Below, one piece after another: positions 22,401-34,219 of a DNA stretch of 64,000 nt. The stretch is from Bugula neritina (lineage: Eukaryota; Bryozoa; Gymnolaemata; Cheilostomatida; Bugulidae): positions 21,386,628 through 21,450,627 of the forward strand of contig OZ037767.1 in the NCBI GenBank assembly GCA_964035545.1, given 5' to 3'. The notes below the pieces were generated by a model, which made no database searches, had not been told where the DNA came from, and was given only the letters and a program-made list of their open reading frames with translations. Position 1 is the first letter of the stretch; each line of letters starts with the position of its first letter. The translations under genes were made by a program, and so were the position numbers.

Positions 22401-23869
22401 CAGCTCTTCTACTCCTGGGAAGAGGCAGCCAATGTAGGTCACTGCGTCATCATAATTCTCCTCATATACTCTCTATATAGTCTGGAAGGAAATATAATAT
22501 GTATTATATTTGTTTTATATATGTAATATAGATGTATAATATATTATGTCTTATATATGTAATATAGATGTATAATATGTGTTATATTCGTATTATACTC
22601 TACTTACAGCTGCTGGAACGCTATAGTCTGGAGGGAGATATCTGTACAAACAATGGCATAGCCATGCTGCTTTCTGGCAGCTGCTACTCTCGAGCTCTAC
22701 CTAGTGTGGTTCACAGCCCGGTGCTTAGCGGCAAACATGGCAATCTGGGTGTTGAATTGATCAGGTAAGTCTTGTTACACTCGCACTCTAGCAGCTGAAT
22801 GGTAATAGACTATGCATCATGTAATATATAGTGATGGTGTATGCCAGAGCACATGTATCACATTCAGGTAATTGTCTATATGTTGAAGTTGCGTCACAGC
22901 CAGGTGATGGTGACTATATTTTTCTCTGCTATGTCTACTACATTCTCTTTGCCGCAGGAAATGCACTTGTTCGCACATATTGGAGTTTTGTTCTTGTAGG
23001 AGGTATATTCCTTCACTGAAGTCTTTCCCTGAAGAGTTTATATTTGAGCCGTGGCTGGCGCCGTATGACATTCAGCTAGCCACTGGTTGTGTGGTGGCCA
23101 AGGACTACCCTGCACCTATGATAATCCACCACCAGGCAGCCCTCTCGGCCAACATCTCCATGCTACACCAGTTCATCAGATCTGCTCAGGAGAGAAAAGG
23201 TAGGTCTGTACATCTACTTTAAATCTTCGTTACTGGCTCAAGTGCAAATAACAGACCTTTTTTTACTTCATCACAGGCTATAGTATATAGCGGATATAGT
23301 TTTTCAGTATATCTAGTATACACTGAGTATATCTAGTAGACAGTGAGTATACCTAGTATACAGTGAGTATATCTAGTGGACAGTGAGTATACCTAGTATA
23401 CAGTGAGTATATCTAGTATACAGTGAGTATATCTAGTGGACAGTGAGTATATCTAGTATACATTGAGTATATCTAGTGGACAGTATATCTAGTATACACT
23501 GAGTATATCTAGTAGACAGTGAGTATATCTAGTAGACAGTGAGTATATCTAGTGGACAGTATATCTAGTAGACAGTATATCTAGTAGAGGGTGAGTATAT
23601 CTAGTAGACAGTGAGTATATCTAGTAGACAGTGAGTATATCTAGTAGACAGTGAGTATATCTAGTAGACAGAGAGTAGATATAGTATACAGTGAGTATAT
23701 CTAGTATACAGTGAGTATATCTAGTATACAGTGAGTAGACAGAGAGTAGATATAGTTTCATGCCTCTTGTCTGTTTACAGTAACTAAGCGCCGGCAGAAA
23801 CAAGCCATTCGCCCCTGTCCTTACCTGATGCCCGCACCATCATCTGACACTAAGGAGCTGTTTGATTGA
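19454..23869 (+). CDS. CRY: Cryptochrome, animal type, divergent (eleven exons)
   Basis: Exons: 19454-19689, 19905-20013, 20527-20669, 20805-20983, 21222-21313, 21664-21807, 22013-22189, 22293-22433, 22610-22764, 23000-23199, 23781-23869; about 554 aa, all phases consistent. The N-terminal photolyase-like domain carries [25 protein letters not shown] and [20 protein letters not shown]. The FAD-binding half carries [47 protein letters not shown] and [17 protein letters not shown], with FIFEPWLAP. This is closest to the vertebrate-like (type II, clock repressor) cryptochromes. Oddities: where relatives have LRFGC this has LDLGC; the SWMW block of the FAD pocket reads IAML, so the flavin-proximal tryptophan is Ala; the DW before it is DI. 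Asn in the position facing flavin N5 is kept. The tail after the core is short (about 30 aa). Likely a light-independent or novel-function CRY; no frame break is required. Confidence 0.9.
20963..21209. repeat. Splice-junction minisatellite in cryptochrome intron 4
   Basis: Six full copies of a 37-39 bp unit plus a partial seventh. Each contains ATATCTACACTAGAACAGCA followed by TGGTGTGTATA. The first copy is the last 22 bases of exon 4 (encoding ISTLEQH) plus the donor, so the unit spans an exon-intron junction. The first copy is 37 bp and the rest 39, so the array cannot be read through in frame; splicing from 20983 to 21222 restores a normal cryptochrome sequence. Confidence 0.9.
23285..23755. 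repeat. 20-bp minisatellite in cryptochrome intron 10
   Basis: More than twenty copies of TATATCTAGTAGACAGTGAG with A/T and G/A variants (GTAGACAG, GTATACAG, GTGGACAG) and some deleted copies. It occupies most of the 581-bp intron between exons 10 and 11. Each unit contains CAGTGAGTAT, a possible decoy donor. Confidence 0.9.
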
Positions 23870-24796
23870 GCTGAATGCAGTCCCCCGTCAGCAAAATTGA
23901 CTGCTGATTCATACTGACTCATCTAATAGATGTTCCGAAGTGCATATTCTATTACCTCTATAAACCAGTTTCTGTTATGATATTTCTATTCTATGTTTTC
24001 TTGTATTACTTCTACAGCATTTCTATAATGACATATCTACTAGTGACTAAAAGATTTGACTGGATATATATACCAGACTTGCTACATATGGCCTTACCTA
24101 TTTATTCATTAAATCAAAGTCTCTACACACATTATCTACATGTTATATAATGAATAGTCTGTAGGACACAACAGCATGACCCATGCATCTACCAGATCAA
24201 CCGTTTGGTAGGCTATGTCTAGATTAATCATTTTCCCAAAATTGCTGCTCTTTATTAATATTATAATAATATTGTCAAATTTTTGTTACAGTGTTGTACA
24301 GATTATTTTCTATTAAATCTTTATAATTCGTTATTTAAATTTTATAGCATTACATATTAATATTTGTTGATTCGTAATATAATCTTAAATATACAAACTT
24401 TTCGTACATGTTTTTTCAACTTCTACTCTTTCACTGATAACTATTTTATCTGCCATAAGTTAAGGTCTCGCAACATAAAGCAAAAGCTGTTTTCTATGAA
24501 AACCAGCTGTGGGAATAACTTGCCACACACTACATTGACAGTGGGATTCAAATCTAAGTGATCGGTTCTATATACCAATGACTTCATTGCCCAAGGTTTC
24601 ACATTGTAGATTTTGTTTTGAAATCTCACTATGATTCATGACAATATTTTATTAAAACAAAAGAACAAAACTGAAAGGTATCTAAGTGGATGAGCTCACT
24701 ACAGCACGTACTGTTTGCAATATTTGCTCAGCATGTTGCCTGCATGGAGATCACACCAAAATACCCCTATAAATATTATTTTGTCATATTTCATGT
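23870..24796. other. Cryptochrome 3' flank
   Basis: No gene seen. ATTAAA at 24108-24113 is a possible poly(A) signal for the cryptochrome, 240 bp after its stop; no closer AATAAA was found. The rest is plain AT-rich sequence. Confidence 0.4.
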
Positions 24797-24804
24797 GGCT
24801 AGAC

Positions 24805-25143
24805 CAGGGGTGTTCAACCTTTTCAAACCGAGGGCCACAGAAATAAAATATTTCATGGTGAGGGCCACATTGTAAGCTTCAGCTTGTGCTGGGGGCCACA
24901 GCATCAGTATTTTTCAAACTACCTTATTCCAAAACTTTATGAATCATTACACAATTAAGTCTCAATAGTTACTGCCAGCTGCATTTTTTGTGTTATTTGT
25001 ATAAATAAGGCATTTAAAAGGTGGCTTTTCACTTTAATTCATGTAAACAGTGAAAAATTATTTTAGCTTTATGCCTTCGAGGGCCACATAAATGTAGGCT
25101 GGGGGCCACATCCGGCCCTAGGGCCGCCTGTTGGACAGCCCTG
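24805..25143. mobile_element. hAT-like MITE, 339 bp, with perfect 8-bp target duplication
   Basis: The octamer GGCTAGAC lies at 24797-24804 and 25144-25151. The element starts CAGGGGTGTTCAACC and ends with the reverse complement of CAGGGCTGTCCAAC, a 14-bp terminal inverted repeat with two mismatches. The 8-bp duplication and the CAGGGGTG terminus are diagnostic of hAT elements. Inside, GGGCCACA recurs several times near both ends. There is no transposase frame, so it is non-autonomous. Confidence 0.92.
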
Positions 25144-25800
25144 GGCTAGACCTTTTATTAACTGGTGATCAATATTATATCTGCCATAAGTCGACTTGCT
25201 AGTGACTTGCATTGAGTTGAACCTGTCTTGGTTGCTAAGATATGGCAGATCATTTGAACCAATGCTGCAAGCTGCACACCCAACAACAAATTAATAACAT
25301 GACAATTCCGGCAATGAAAAAATCCTATGGTCCTGTTATGAGACTTGTGCGTAAAGAGAGTTGAAAGGCACACAGGTAGTTGTTGGCTTGTAGCACTGGC
25401 CATATTGAAACTCTGGCTGCATGCTCCAATCTTATTTAAAATTGCTAATATGTGGTTAATGTCAGCAAAAACTTACCTCTGATTAATGTAGAGATTTATA
25501 TGGTTTTTTGAAAAAAGATTATAGCTCAGTTTAATTATAATTTTTTCATCTCTGTAACTCCACTAAACTCTTCAAAATCACATGAGCATGGTTAACGACT
25601 TCTTAAGGGTACTAGACTTTTGTCACATGTCCGGATTACTTCATTGATACTTAGGAGTTGTGTCTCCACAAGTATACATAAATCTTGCTTATACCATTAC
25701 CAAAAGCAGTCTCATAAAATAGTATATTTGTTGAAGTTTAGTTGTTTATATAGTCAAGTCCAAACTATGCAGTCGGAATTTTCATCCAGAAGATAAATAA

Positions 25801-26229
25801 TGTGGGTCATTTTACTTAATTTAGTACACACTAGAAATCTTCAGTTTTTGGCTATTTTTCACAATTTAGCTGGTAATGAACATGGTTTTTTGGCTAAAAC
25901 TAGTAAAACACCAATAATTACACCTAAATAATCAAAGTTCTTTTTAATTTTGCTTCGTTTCCCATGTTTTTCCCTAATTATTCAGCCAGTTTTGGTTACG
26001 GACCGTTATGTTTTTTTCGTAACGGTCGCACATATAGAATATTAAGTGCATATGACAATGACCTGTGCTTTAATGTTGGGGAATCCCCTCCCAGCCTCTT
26101 CTGTTATGCGTAGTTAAAACCAGCACATAAAAATACCATGTATGGTAAATTTCAATGGATTTTGAGCAAAATTTAATGTTATGTCATAATTTGCGGGCGT
26201 GTACTAAATGAAGTAAACTGACACATGTC
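25801..26229. mobile_element. Possible MITE with diverged inverted repeats
   Basis: TTTACTTAATTTAGTACACA near 25810 is matched by the reverse complement of TGTACTAAATGAAGTAAA near 26200, within arms of about 28 bp at roughly 80 percent identity. A short internal hairpin (GACCGTTA and TAACGGTC) lies near 25999-26029. I could not define a target-site duplication. Confidence 0.45.
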
Positions 26230-26984
26230 ATTTAGGTAGCTTTGGTACAAGTGGCTTATGAATAGTCTCTACTGTAAATTTTGGACCATCTTAGAAACAT
26301 TAATGAAATTTACATACACCTAACAAAAACACTATAGGAAATTCTCTTTCAAATTGTGAATTTACCAAGTCTGTGTTTTTGCTGAAGGCTTTATCAAAAA
26401 CTCTACTAGTTGTTCACCCTTTTAAAGTACTGCACCCACAGTGTGTATGAACTAGCATCAGCTTGTGTTATACTGGGCCACCAGGATTAAACTTTGTAAG
26501 CACTGCTGAATTTGCTATCACAAACCTACTTGTTTCAAAGATATCATACATTGTCCAGACTGCTGAAAATCAATGTTTCCTAACATTCAGTGTGTCAAGC
26601 AAAAATTCTACAAAATTAACTCAAATAATTAACCATTCCTAGAAATCTCATTACATTACTTCTATTCTTTGGTACTGGTGAGTCAACAACAGCATGTAAC
26701 TAGTCCCTTCTTGCTTTGGCAACAGTCAGAAATTATGCTGTTATATGACCAAGAAAAGTTACTTGTGGCTGACAAATTTAGTATTTTTTCTTGTACATTC
26801 AATTTGAAAATAATTTCGATGGCGCCTTTCTAACAACTTAATCATGCTTTGAATTTGTCTCCTCATGCACCAAAGTATTGTTAATATTATACACTTCAAC
26901 ACCTCCCCAGCCCTGTAAGTGTTCAACAATTGCTTTGTGGAAAACTTCACCATTAAAAATCAGGCCAAATCTTTATATATGTAA

Positions 26985-27130
26985 GTTATATAATGTACAC
27001 AGTGTAAGTTATATATACAGTGTAAGGTATATATACAGTGTAAGTTATATATACAGTGTAAGTTAAATATACAGTGTAAATTACATATGTAGTGGAAGTT
27101 ATATATATTATAGTCTAAGTTATATGTAAT
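26985..27130. repeat. Short AT-rich minisatellite
   Basis: About seven copies of a unit near 20 bp, TAAGTTATATATACAGTG. Intergenic, no associated exon seen. Confidence 0.75.
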
Positions 27131-27296
27131 ATAAGTTATGTATAGAGCTATGCATAGGTATATTCAGCACTTAGTTTATACAGCTAGCTGTGGGTTCTAC
27201 TTGGAATTTAAACACTTAATAAATAATTGAGAGGGGTAAGATTAGCTGAGACTCATTAGGAATAAGAGTCTAGAGTCTAGGGCTATTATCGTATAT

Positions 27297-27500
27297 CATG
27301 TTCTAAGATGTACCATAGTATAATATCATGTTCTGAGATATACCATAGTATAATATCATGTTCTGAGATGTACCATAGTATATAATATCATGTTCTGAGA
27401 TATACCATAGTATATAATATCATGTTCTAAGATGTACCATAGTATAATATCATGTTCTAAAATATATCATATTATAATATCATGTTCTAAGATGTAGCAT
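27297..27500. repeat. 28-bp minisatellite
   Basis: Seven copies of a unit of about 28-30 bp containing TAATATCATGTTCTGAGATG and TACCATAG. Intergenic. Confidence 0.85.
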
Positions 27501-28339
27501 ACAAGTGATAGGTGAAGAGTGTTGCTGCTATGTAGATATTTTTAGCTTCACTCTGCTGTTCTGCTAAAAATATTTTGCAGGGCTTTGAACACAATACTTT
27601 GCTCAGTACCTGCAGCTGCATCTCAACAAAACAACATCGATCAACATTTTCTTTTTGATGTTGATATTTACTCGACTAGGCCCCAAGTTAGCTACTGCAG
27701 TGTGACTGCCATGTGATATATAGAAGAGTTTTTGAGAAGCGTTCTTACTTAGCCTTCCATCAACTGCATCAGTTATGCATTATCATTGGTTATTTAGTAA
27801 AGGAACAATCAATGATTCAAATATAATATGTAATTCTCTATTTTGAAAATCTTGTGTTCAATAAAGAGGAACATGGAAACTGTTGACATGTTTCCATGGA
27901 TATAACACACAGATCTAGAGAGGAAGATGGAGAATAGGTAACTTGAGTGTTGACTTAGCATTCCTGAAGAGCTATTTATTATGGTATACTGTAGCACACA
28001 TATTGTAATATACCGTTATATTTATTATAACATATTATAGTATGACATATGATAATATGATATAATATAATATAGTATATAATATAACAATATAAAATGG
28101 CATATGACAATATGGCATAATACAACATGACACAGGATACATAATAATAATAATGCACAAAAGCAGTAAAGATAAATAGAAAAATAATCCAAAGTCCTGA
28201 AGAAAAAATAAGAGGAAACCAGCAGTTGTCACAAAACTTTTAAAGAAAATATACAAATATTTTGTGGAAACAAACAAAAGCAAAAATAACTTAAAAACAA
28301 AGAAAATATAATTGCAGTAGTAAACATAAATTACTTGAG

Positions 28340-28645
28340 AAATATTAACAGTAGTAGATAGTGATTAGTGAGATACTGACAGTAGTGAGTAGTAATATAC
28401 TAACAGCAGTAGATAGTGAATAGTGAAATACTAACAGCAGTAGATAGTGATTAGTGATATGCTAACAGCAGTAGATAGTGATTAGTGAAATACTAACAGT
28501 AGTAGATAGTGAATAGTGATATGCTAACAGCAGTAGATAGTGATTAGCAAATACTGATATAGTAGTTAATAGTGAGATGCTAACAGCAGTATATGGTGAT
28601 TATTGTGCTACTAACAGGGGTTGATAGTTAATAGTGTGTTGCTTG
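28340..28645. repeat. Minisatellite of about 30 bp
   Basis: Around nine irregular copies of a unit containing CTAACAGCAGTAGATAGTGA and TTAGTGA. Intergenic, between the cryptochrome and the unidentified minus-strand gene. Confidence 0.8.
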
Positions 28646-29325
28646 AACAAGTAATGTTTATATCTATCCCTGAATATCAAAATCTGGTGAAATTTCATCG
28701 ATTTGAAGCAGAAAAAATGAAATGACAGAAGATTAATAACAAAAGTCTGATACAGGTGCCTCCATATGTACAGGTACCTCTACATACAGGTACGTACAGG
28801 TATACGTTCACATAGAGGCACGTACACGTACCTTTATCAGACTCAATTACACTGTCGTATAAAATAATATAAAGTCATAATATAAAACAAAAAAGCCAAC
28901 TGAGAAATAAATATTCAGAAACAGTTGAATAACTGAAACATGACCCAAGGAAAAGCTACCATCACAGACTTATGCATATTATAAGAGAATTCAGTTTTAA
29001 AGTTCCCTCCACTACAAAATACATGATATAACTATTTATAGCTATTCTACTGCAGCAATCAGTGTTACTTACATTGCAAAGTGAATAGTGTTCAAGAACA
29101 GGAGTTGTCATCTCTACGTAAAAATTAAACTTCTTTATAAGCTACTGGCAGAGTGGGGGGGGGGTTTAAATGCCCATAAATTTAGAGAGCCATACAGTAT
29201 TGGGCTACAGGCTAGAGTTGGCCAGAACAAAAACTAGAAATTAAAACATCTAAGGCTAATAAACAACATAGCATAGCTTAGAATTCAACACAGCACTAGC
29301 GGACTAGCAAATCTAGCCAGTGTAA

Positions 29326-32300
29326 CTAGGAGTTGTCCACACTCAGCAGTTCCATGTTGGATGATTCTGGAATGTCGAATACTAACTTGCGGCGAACATT
29401 ATTTTTTCGCTGCTTCCGATATCGCTTAATAAGTCTCCTCGAGACAACTCCACTGAAACGCACCTTTTTGAGTTTACGAGTCGATGGACGAGAGATGACG
29501 ATGAATCTTTTGGGATGTGAAGTAGTGGGAGTGGACGGCTGTTCATCAGTGAGATTGTGGACAAGGTGGGTGACCTGTAACACAGGAGAGAAGATAACTC
29601 TAGCTGCTAAGTGCAGCTCAATACAATTATTTCCCCTTGTGAATATGCAATGCAAAAAAATCAACTCACACTCTTGTAACGCAAAATATGTAACAAAAAA
29701 AGATAACAGAATAAAACAAAACAAGATAATATAATGAGATAACATAGTATAACGCAGAGATAGAAACACATACTTTGCCACACACTCTATAGACCAGAGT
29801 AGAGATCCTCTCATGTATCTCCTCTGAAGTTAGACCGAGGGCAGAACTGCTCAGCAGCAAATAGTCGTTGGATCTGGTGATTCTAGGCCGGATGTACTCA
29901 ACGTATGCCATTACCACAGCCTTGGCTCTCTCGTCAAAAGCCAAACTTTTCTGCAGCTTACTAATACAAGCTGAGGCTATAGTTGGGCTGGGAATATCTA
30001 TGGCACTCATGCTAATGTACTTATTCGGTGTCACTGGAGACTGACTGTTAGTGTAGTTCTCGTGTGTGTGAGAGGGAGGGGGATCAAGGTCCCGCACCCT
30101 CACCATGTGCACGTAGTCGATGTGCTCAGGCAACAGACGGTACAAGTAGGCGCAGAGGTAGGAAGTGGCGAAGTCTATGTCACATCCCTTCTCCATGGTG
30201 CGCACGTGTTGGCAGTGTGCCAAGTAGTTTATGATGACGTCATACTGAGGGGTGAAGTGAGTCACCGTGGCTTCTATATCGGCCAGTGTGATTGGTGTGC
30301 TTGTGAGGTCAATGCTGATTGGTTGATTGAGAGTAAGAGCTGCTCTGTAATTGGACAGGAGACGTTCAGCTGCAGAATATCTGTTCTCTATAATCCCTAG
30401 AAGAGTTAATTGGTAATATAACATACAATATTAATAATGTATACACACATTTGCACGCACGCACACACACATATATATACATATAATAAAATGAATTTAA
30501 ACATATATTACACAATATAACGTAATATATAACATATTATGTATTATACAATATAACATTATATCTCTCTTGCAGCCAGTCAATGCAACTATGGCTGTTT
30601 CATAGATTTGGCTTGAATTTGGTTGCAGCTCTCCACACAACTCTGTTGTCAGCCGTCTCTTGCCAGAAACACAATGTTATATATTATACAATGAAATGCT
30701 TACTAACCTTTAATGGGAAGCTGGAACTTTCTAAACTCAATAAAGTAATGAAGGGCTTCACATATTCTGGTCTCTGTTTCTAAAGAGTGTCTATCCTGCA
30801 GTAAATAGATTTGTTACGTAGAATTCGCCATTAGCTTTTATATAAACACAAATAGCCGGAAATGCGCAGTGCATAGTGACAACATATACTATAAAAAGGT
30901 TAGTGCTCTGACAGCAGACACCAGTGCTCTGACAGTAGACACCAGTGATCTGACAGTAGACACTGGTGCTCTGACAGTAGACACAAGTGCTCTGACAGTA
31001 GACACCAGTGCTCTGACAGTAGACACCAGTGATCTGACAGTAGACACTGGTGCTCTGACAGTAGACACAAGTGCTCTGACAGCAGACACCAGTGCTCTGA
31101 CAGTAGACACCAGTGATCTGACAGTAGACACTGGTGCTCTGACAGTAGACACCAGTGCTCTGACAGTAGACACAAGTGCTCTGACAGTAAACACCAGCGC
31201 TCCGACAGTAGAAACCAGTGCTCTGACAGTAGACACCAGTGCTCTGACAGTAGACACAAGTGCTCTGACAGTAAACACCAGCGCTCCGACAGTAGAAACC
31301 AGTGCTCCGACAGTAGACACCAGTGCTCTAACAGTAGACACCAGTGCCCTGACAGCAGACACAAGTGCTCTGACAGTAGACACTGGTGCTCTGACAGTAG
31401 ACACCAGTGCTCTAACAGTAGACACCAGTGCCCTGACAGCAGACACAAGTGCTCTGACAGTAGACACTAGTGCTTTGACTACTGCAGTGCTGAATACATG
31501 CACATAGAAGTAGCCCAAGAATCCAAGTCTGTGGGTTAATCAACCAAGCAGCAATAATCTGAACCAGGAAAGTGTTATTATACAACCAAGCTCTGCTAAT
31601 TCTAAAACCAAATTTGGAAACTATAGAAAACATGTAGTAAATTATGGAGTGTAGAAGTGAACATTGTGGTATCAGATGTGACAGTGTACAAGTGAACATT
31701 CCAGTAAAGTATTACAATGGAGAAAATAGCATGAGATGTGGGCTCTGCACCTTTTATACAACTCTTTTCTTCAAGTAATGCAAGTCATGTGATGAGGATA
31801 CTGTGGTGAGGATACTTTGATGAGGGTAGTGTGATGAGGATACTGTGATGAGGATACTGTGATGAGGGTACTGTGATGAGGGTACTGTGATGAGGGTACT
31901 GTGATTAGGGTAGTGTGATGAGGGTAGTGTGATGAGGATACTGTGGTGAGGATACTTTGATGAGGGTAGTGTGATGAGGATACTGTGATGAGGATACTGT
32001 GATGAGGGTACTGTGATGAGGATACTGTGATGAGGGTACTGTGATTAGGGTAGTGTGATGAGGGTAGTGTGATGAGGATACTGTGATGAGGGTACTGTGA
32101 TGAGGGTACTGTGATGAGGATACTGTGATGAGGATACTGTGGTGAGGATACTTTGATGAGGATACTACGATGAGGATACTGTGATGAGGATACTGTGATG
32201 AGGGTACTGTGATGAGGGTACTGTGATGAGGGTACTGTGATTAGGGTAGTGTGATGAGGGTAGTGTGATGAGGATACTGTGATGAGGGTACTGTGATGAG

Positions 32301-34219
32301 GGTACTGTGATGAGGATACTGTGATGAGGGTACTGTGATGAGGGTACTGTGATGAGGATACTGTGATGAGGGTACTGTGATGAGGGTACTGTGATGAGGG
32401 TAGTGTGATGAGGGTACTATGATGAGGGTAGTGTGATGAGGATACTGTGATGAGGGTATTGTGGTGAGGATACTGTGATGAGGGTAGTGTGATGAGGGTA
32501 CTGTGGTGAAGATACTGTGATGAGGGTAGTGTGATGAGGGTAGTGTGACGAGGGTACTGTGATGAGGATACTGTGATGAGGATACTGTGATGAGGGTACT
32601 GTGATTAGGATACTGCAGAATAGGCTAGTGGACACAATAAACTCTATACTCTATAAGCAGGCAATGTTACAAGCACAGAGCACCATGAAACACCAGACTA
32701 TACTCACAGTGCCTGCCACTTTATTGGTTTCCTAGCAACAGAACAGAACATGTTGATGTGACAGTACACTAGACGTCAGTTTTGGTGAGACAGTGTAATA
32801 ACACTATAATAGTACTTTATATATCTAACCTTGGCCTGTAGTCTCAGATCCAGGAGAAAGCTGTACATGAGTTGATAGTCACAGAAAATTTCGTCACAGA
32901 AGTCATAAGAATTGCCGTTAGTCTGAGAGTGAGTGAGAGCATAGTCCAAGTACGAGGACAGAGTCAGCAAACTGGTTGATACTTGACCCTCAGTTAAATC
33001 TCCTCCGCAACGAGATCTCAGCCACATCTCAAAGGAGTGTCGGAACAATGCGAAGGGCGTCTTCGTACAGCCTAACAAGCAGAGTGAGAACTTAGTCTAG
33101 AATATGAGATATTTAACTCAACAACATGGTTAGTAATTGAGTACTAATCCAACAAGTCTATGAAGCTGGTGGAATTAAAACTAGCAGAATTCACAATTTC
33201 CAATGCTGACGGGTTGTTAGAGTAGAAAAAGCAAAATTTGATAATAAAAATCATATAGAATTATTGTCATATTTTTGAAAATGCATGAAAATGTATTGAA
33301 CCCCACACAACATACAATATGTTACAACTCTACACATAATATTATATATTATATTACAGTACAAGAAGTACTACAACATACATATTACAGTACAAGAAGT
33401 ACTACAACATACATAATACAGCACAGGAAACAATAGAGAATTGCGGCAGCACATGCAGTAAAAGGTCAGCAAGAGCAAACAGCCCAAAATTATGACATAT
33501 AGCTTAAGTTTCTAAAACAGATAACGGGTAGCCTATTATAGTGTCTCTAAGAACGGGGAAAATCTGAGTAGAATTGAGGTAATATGGAGTTATTGTGTGT
33601 TAATTAGCACCCAATATGTGTTGTATTTCAAAGGGTAGAGTGTTGAAGTGTATTGTTTAGGTGCATATGGTGGGTTATCTACTAATCTATCTCAGCTAAC
33701 TCCATTCAGAAGGATAGCGGAGGCCCAGTACACTCATTTGCCTGAGTAAATTCGCAGTTATGCAACACCTATTATGTAATCATTAATCATTTATTGAACA
33801 AAATCAATAGATTACTTTTCTTTATAGAAATGTTAAGAGTTGAATGGTGTATTACGATAATAAGCATTAATTATGTTCTGCAAGCCCTGCACACAGAGTG
33901 GAGTATATCTAACCATACCAAAACTAAACTATAATATAAAATATGATGAGTTGCATTGATGTCTAATAGTGTAAGGTAAGCTAGTATGCATGACTAACCT
34001 GAAGAGGTCCAAGTGACATTGTGGAAGCTACAGTAACTGTTATTCTCGCTGTGCCAAGACAAGAACCTGTTACATTTAATGCAGAGATCTTTTTGGATAG
34101 CATAAGATCCATCTGGATATAGCCCTAGTAATGTTCGATCTGTGAGGGACGGCCAGAGCCACTCCAACCAGTGGCTGGGAGTCAAATATTTAGATAACTC
34201 GGCCCAAATTCTGGTCATT
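29326..34219 (-). CDS. Unrecognised protein, five exons
   Basis: Exons, 5' to 3': 34219-33999 (ATG at 34218), 33071-32830, 30795-30708, 30396-29774, 29574-29326 (TAG). All junctions have GT-AG ends and matching phases, giving about 473 aa. I do not recognise the family. The N-terminal part has a C-x2-C-x6-H-x6-C-x2-H spacing (CIKCNRFLSWH, then CSFH), a possible zinc site. The middle (exons 2-4) looks globular and helical, with a Ser/Pro-rich stretch around YTNSQSPVTPNKY. The last exon is strongly basic (SRRLIKRYRKQRKNNVRRKL) and includes KKVRF, which fits the PP1-binding RVxF consensus. A basic tail with a possible zinc site suggests a nuclear or nucleic-acid-binding protein, but this is only inference. 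Exon 1 has an acceptor-like TTTAG just before the ATG, so upstream exons may exist. Confidence 0.75.
30895..31482. repeat. 21-bp minisatellite in intron 3-side of the unidentified gene
   Basis: About 28 copies of the 21-bp unit GACAGTAGACACCAGTGCTC plus T, with a few substitutions per copy. It lies in the intron between exons 2 and 3 of the minus-strand gene. Because the unit length is divisible by three and lacks stops in several frames, it creates open frames of about 180-210 codons on both strands; these are not supported as genes. Confidence 0.92.
31795..32622. repeat. 14-bp minisatellite in the same intron
   Basis: About 59 copies of a 14-bp unit, GTGATGAGGGTACT or GTGATGAGGATACT, with higher-order blocks (a several-unit pattern including GTGATTAGGGTAGT recurs). 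It is separated from the 21-bp array by about 300 bp of unique sequence. Confidence 0.92.

Noticed and set aside
30869-31518. Repeat proteins ALTVDTS (plus) and VSTVRAL (minus)
   Set aside because: Both strands of one 21-bp minisatellite inside an intron; no start context, splice sites or non-repeat sequence support either.
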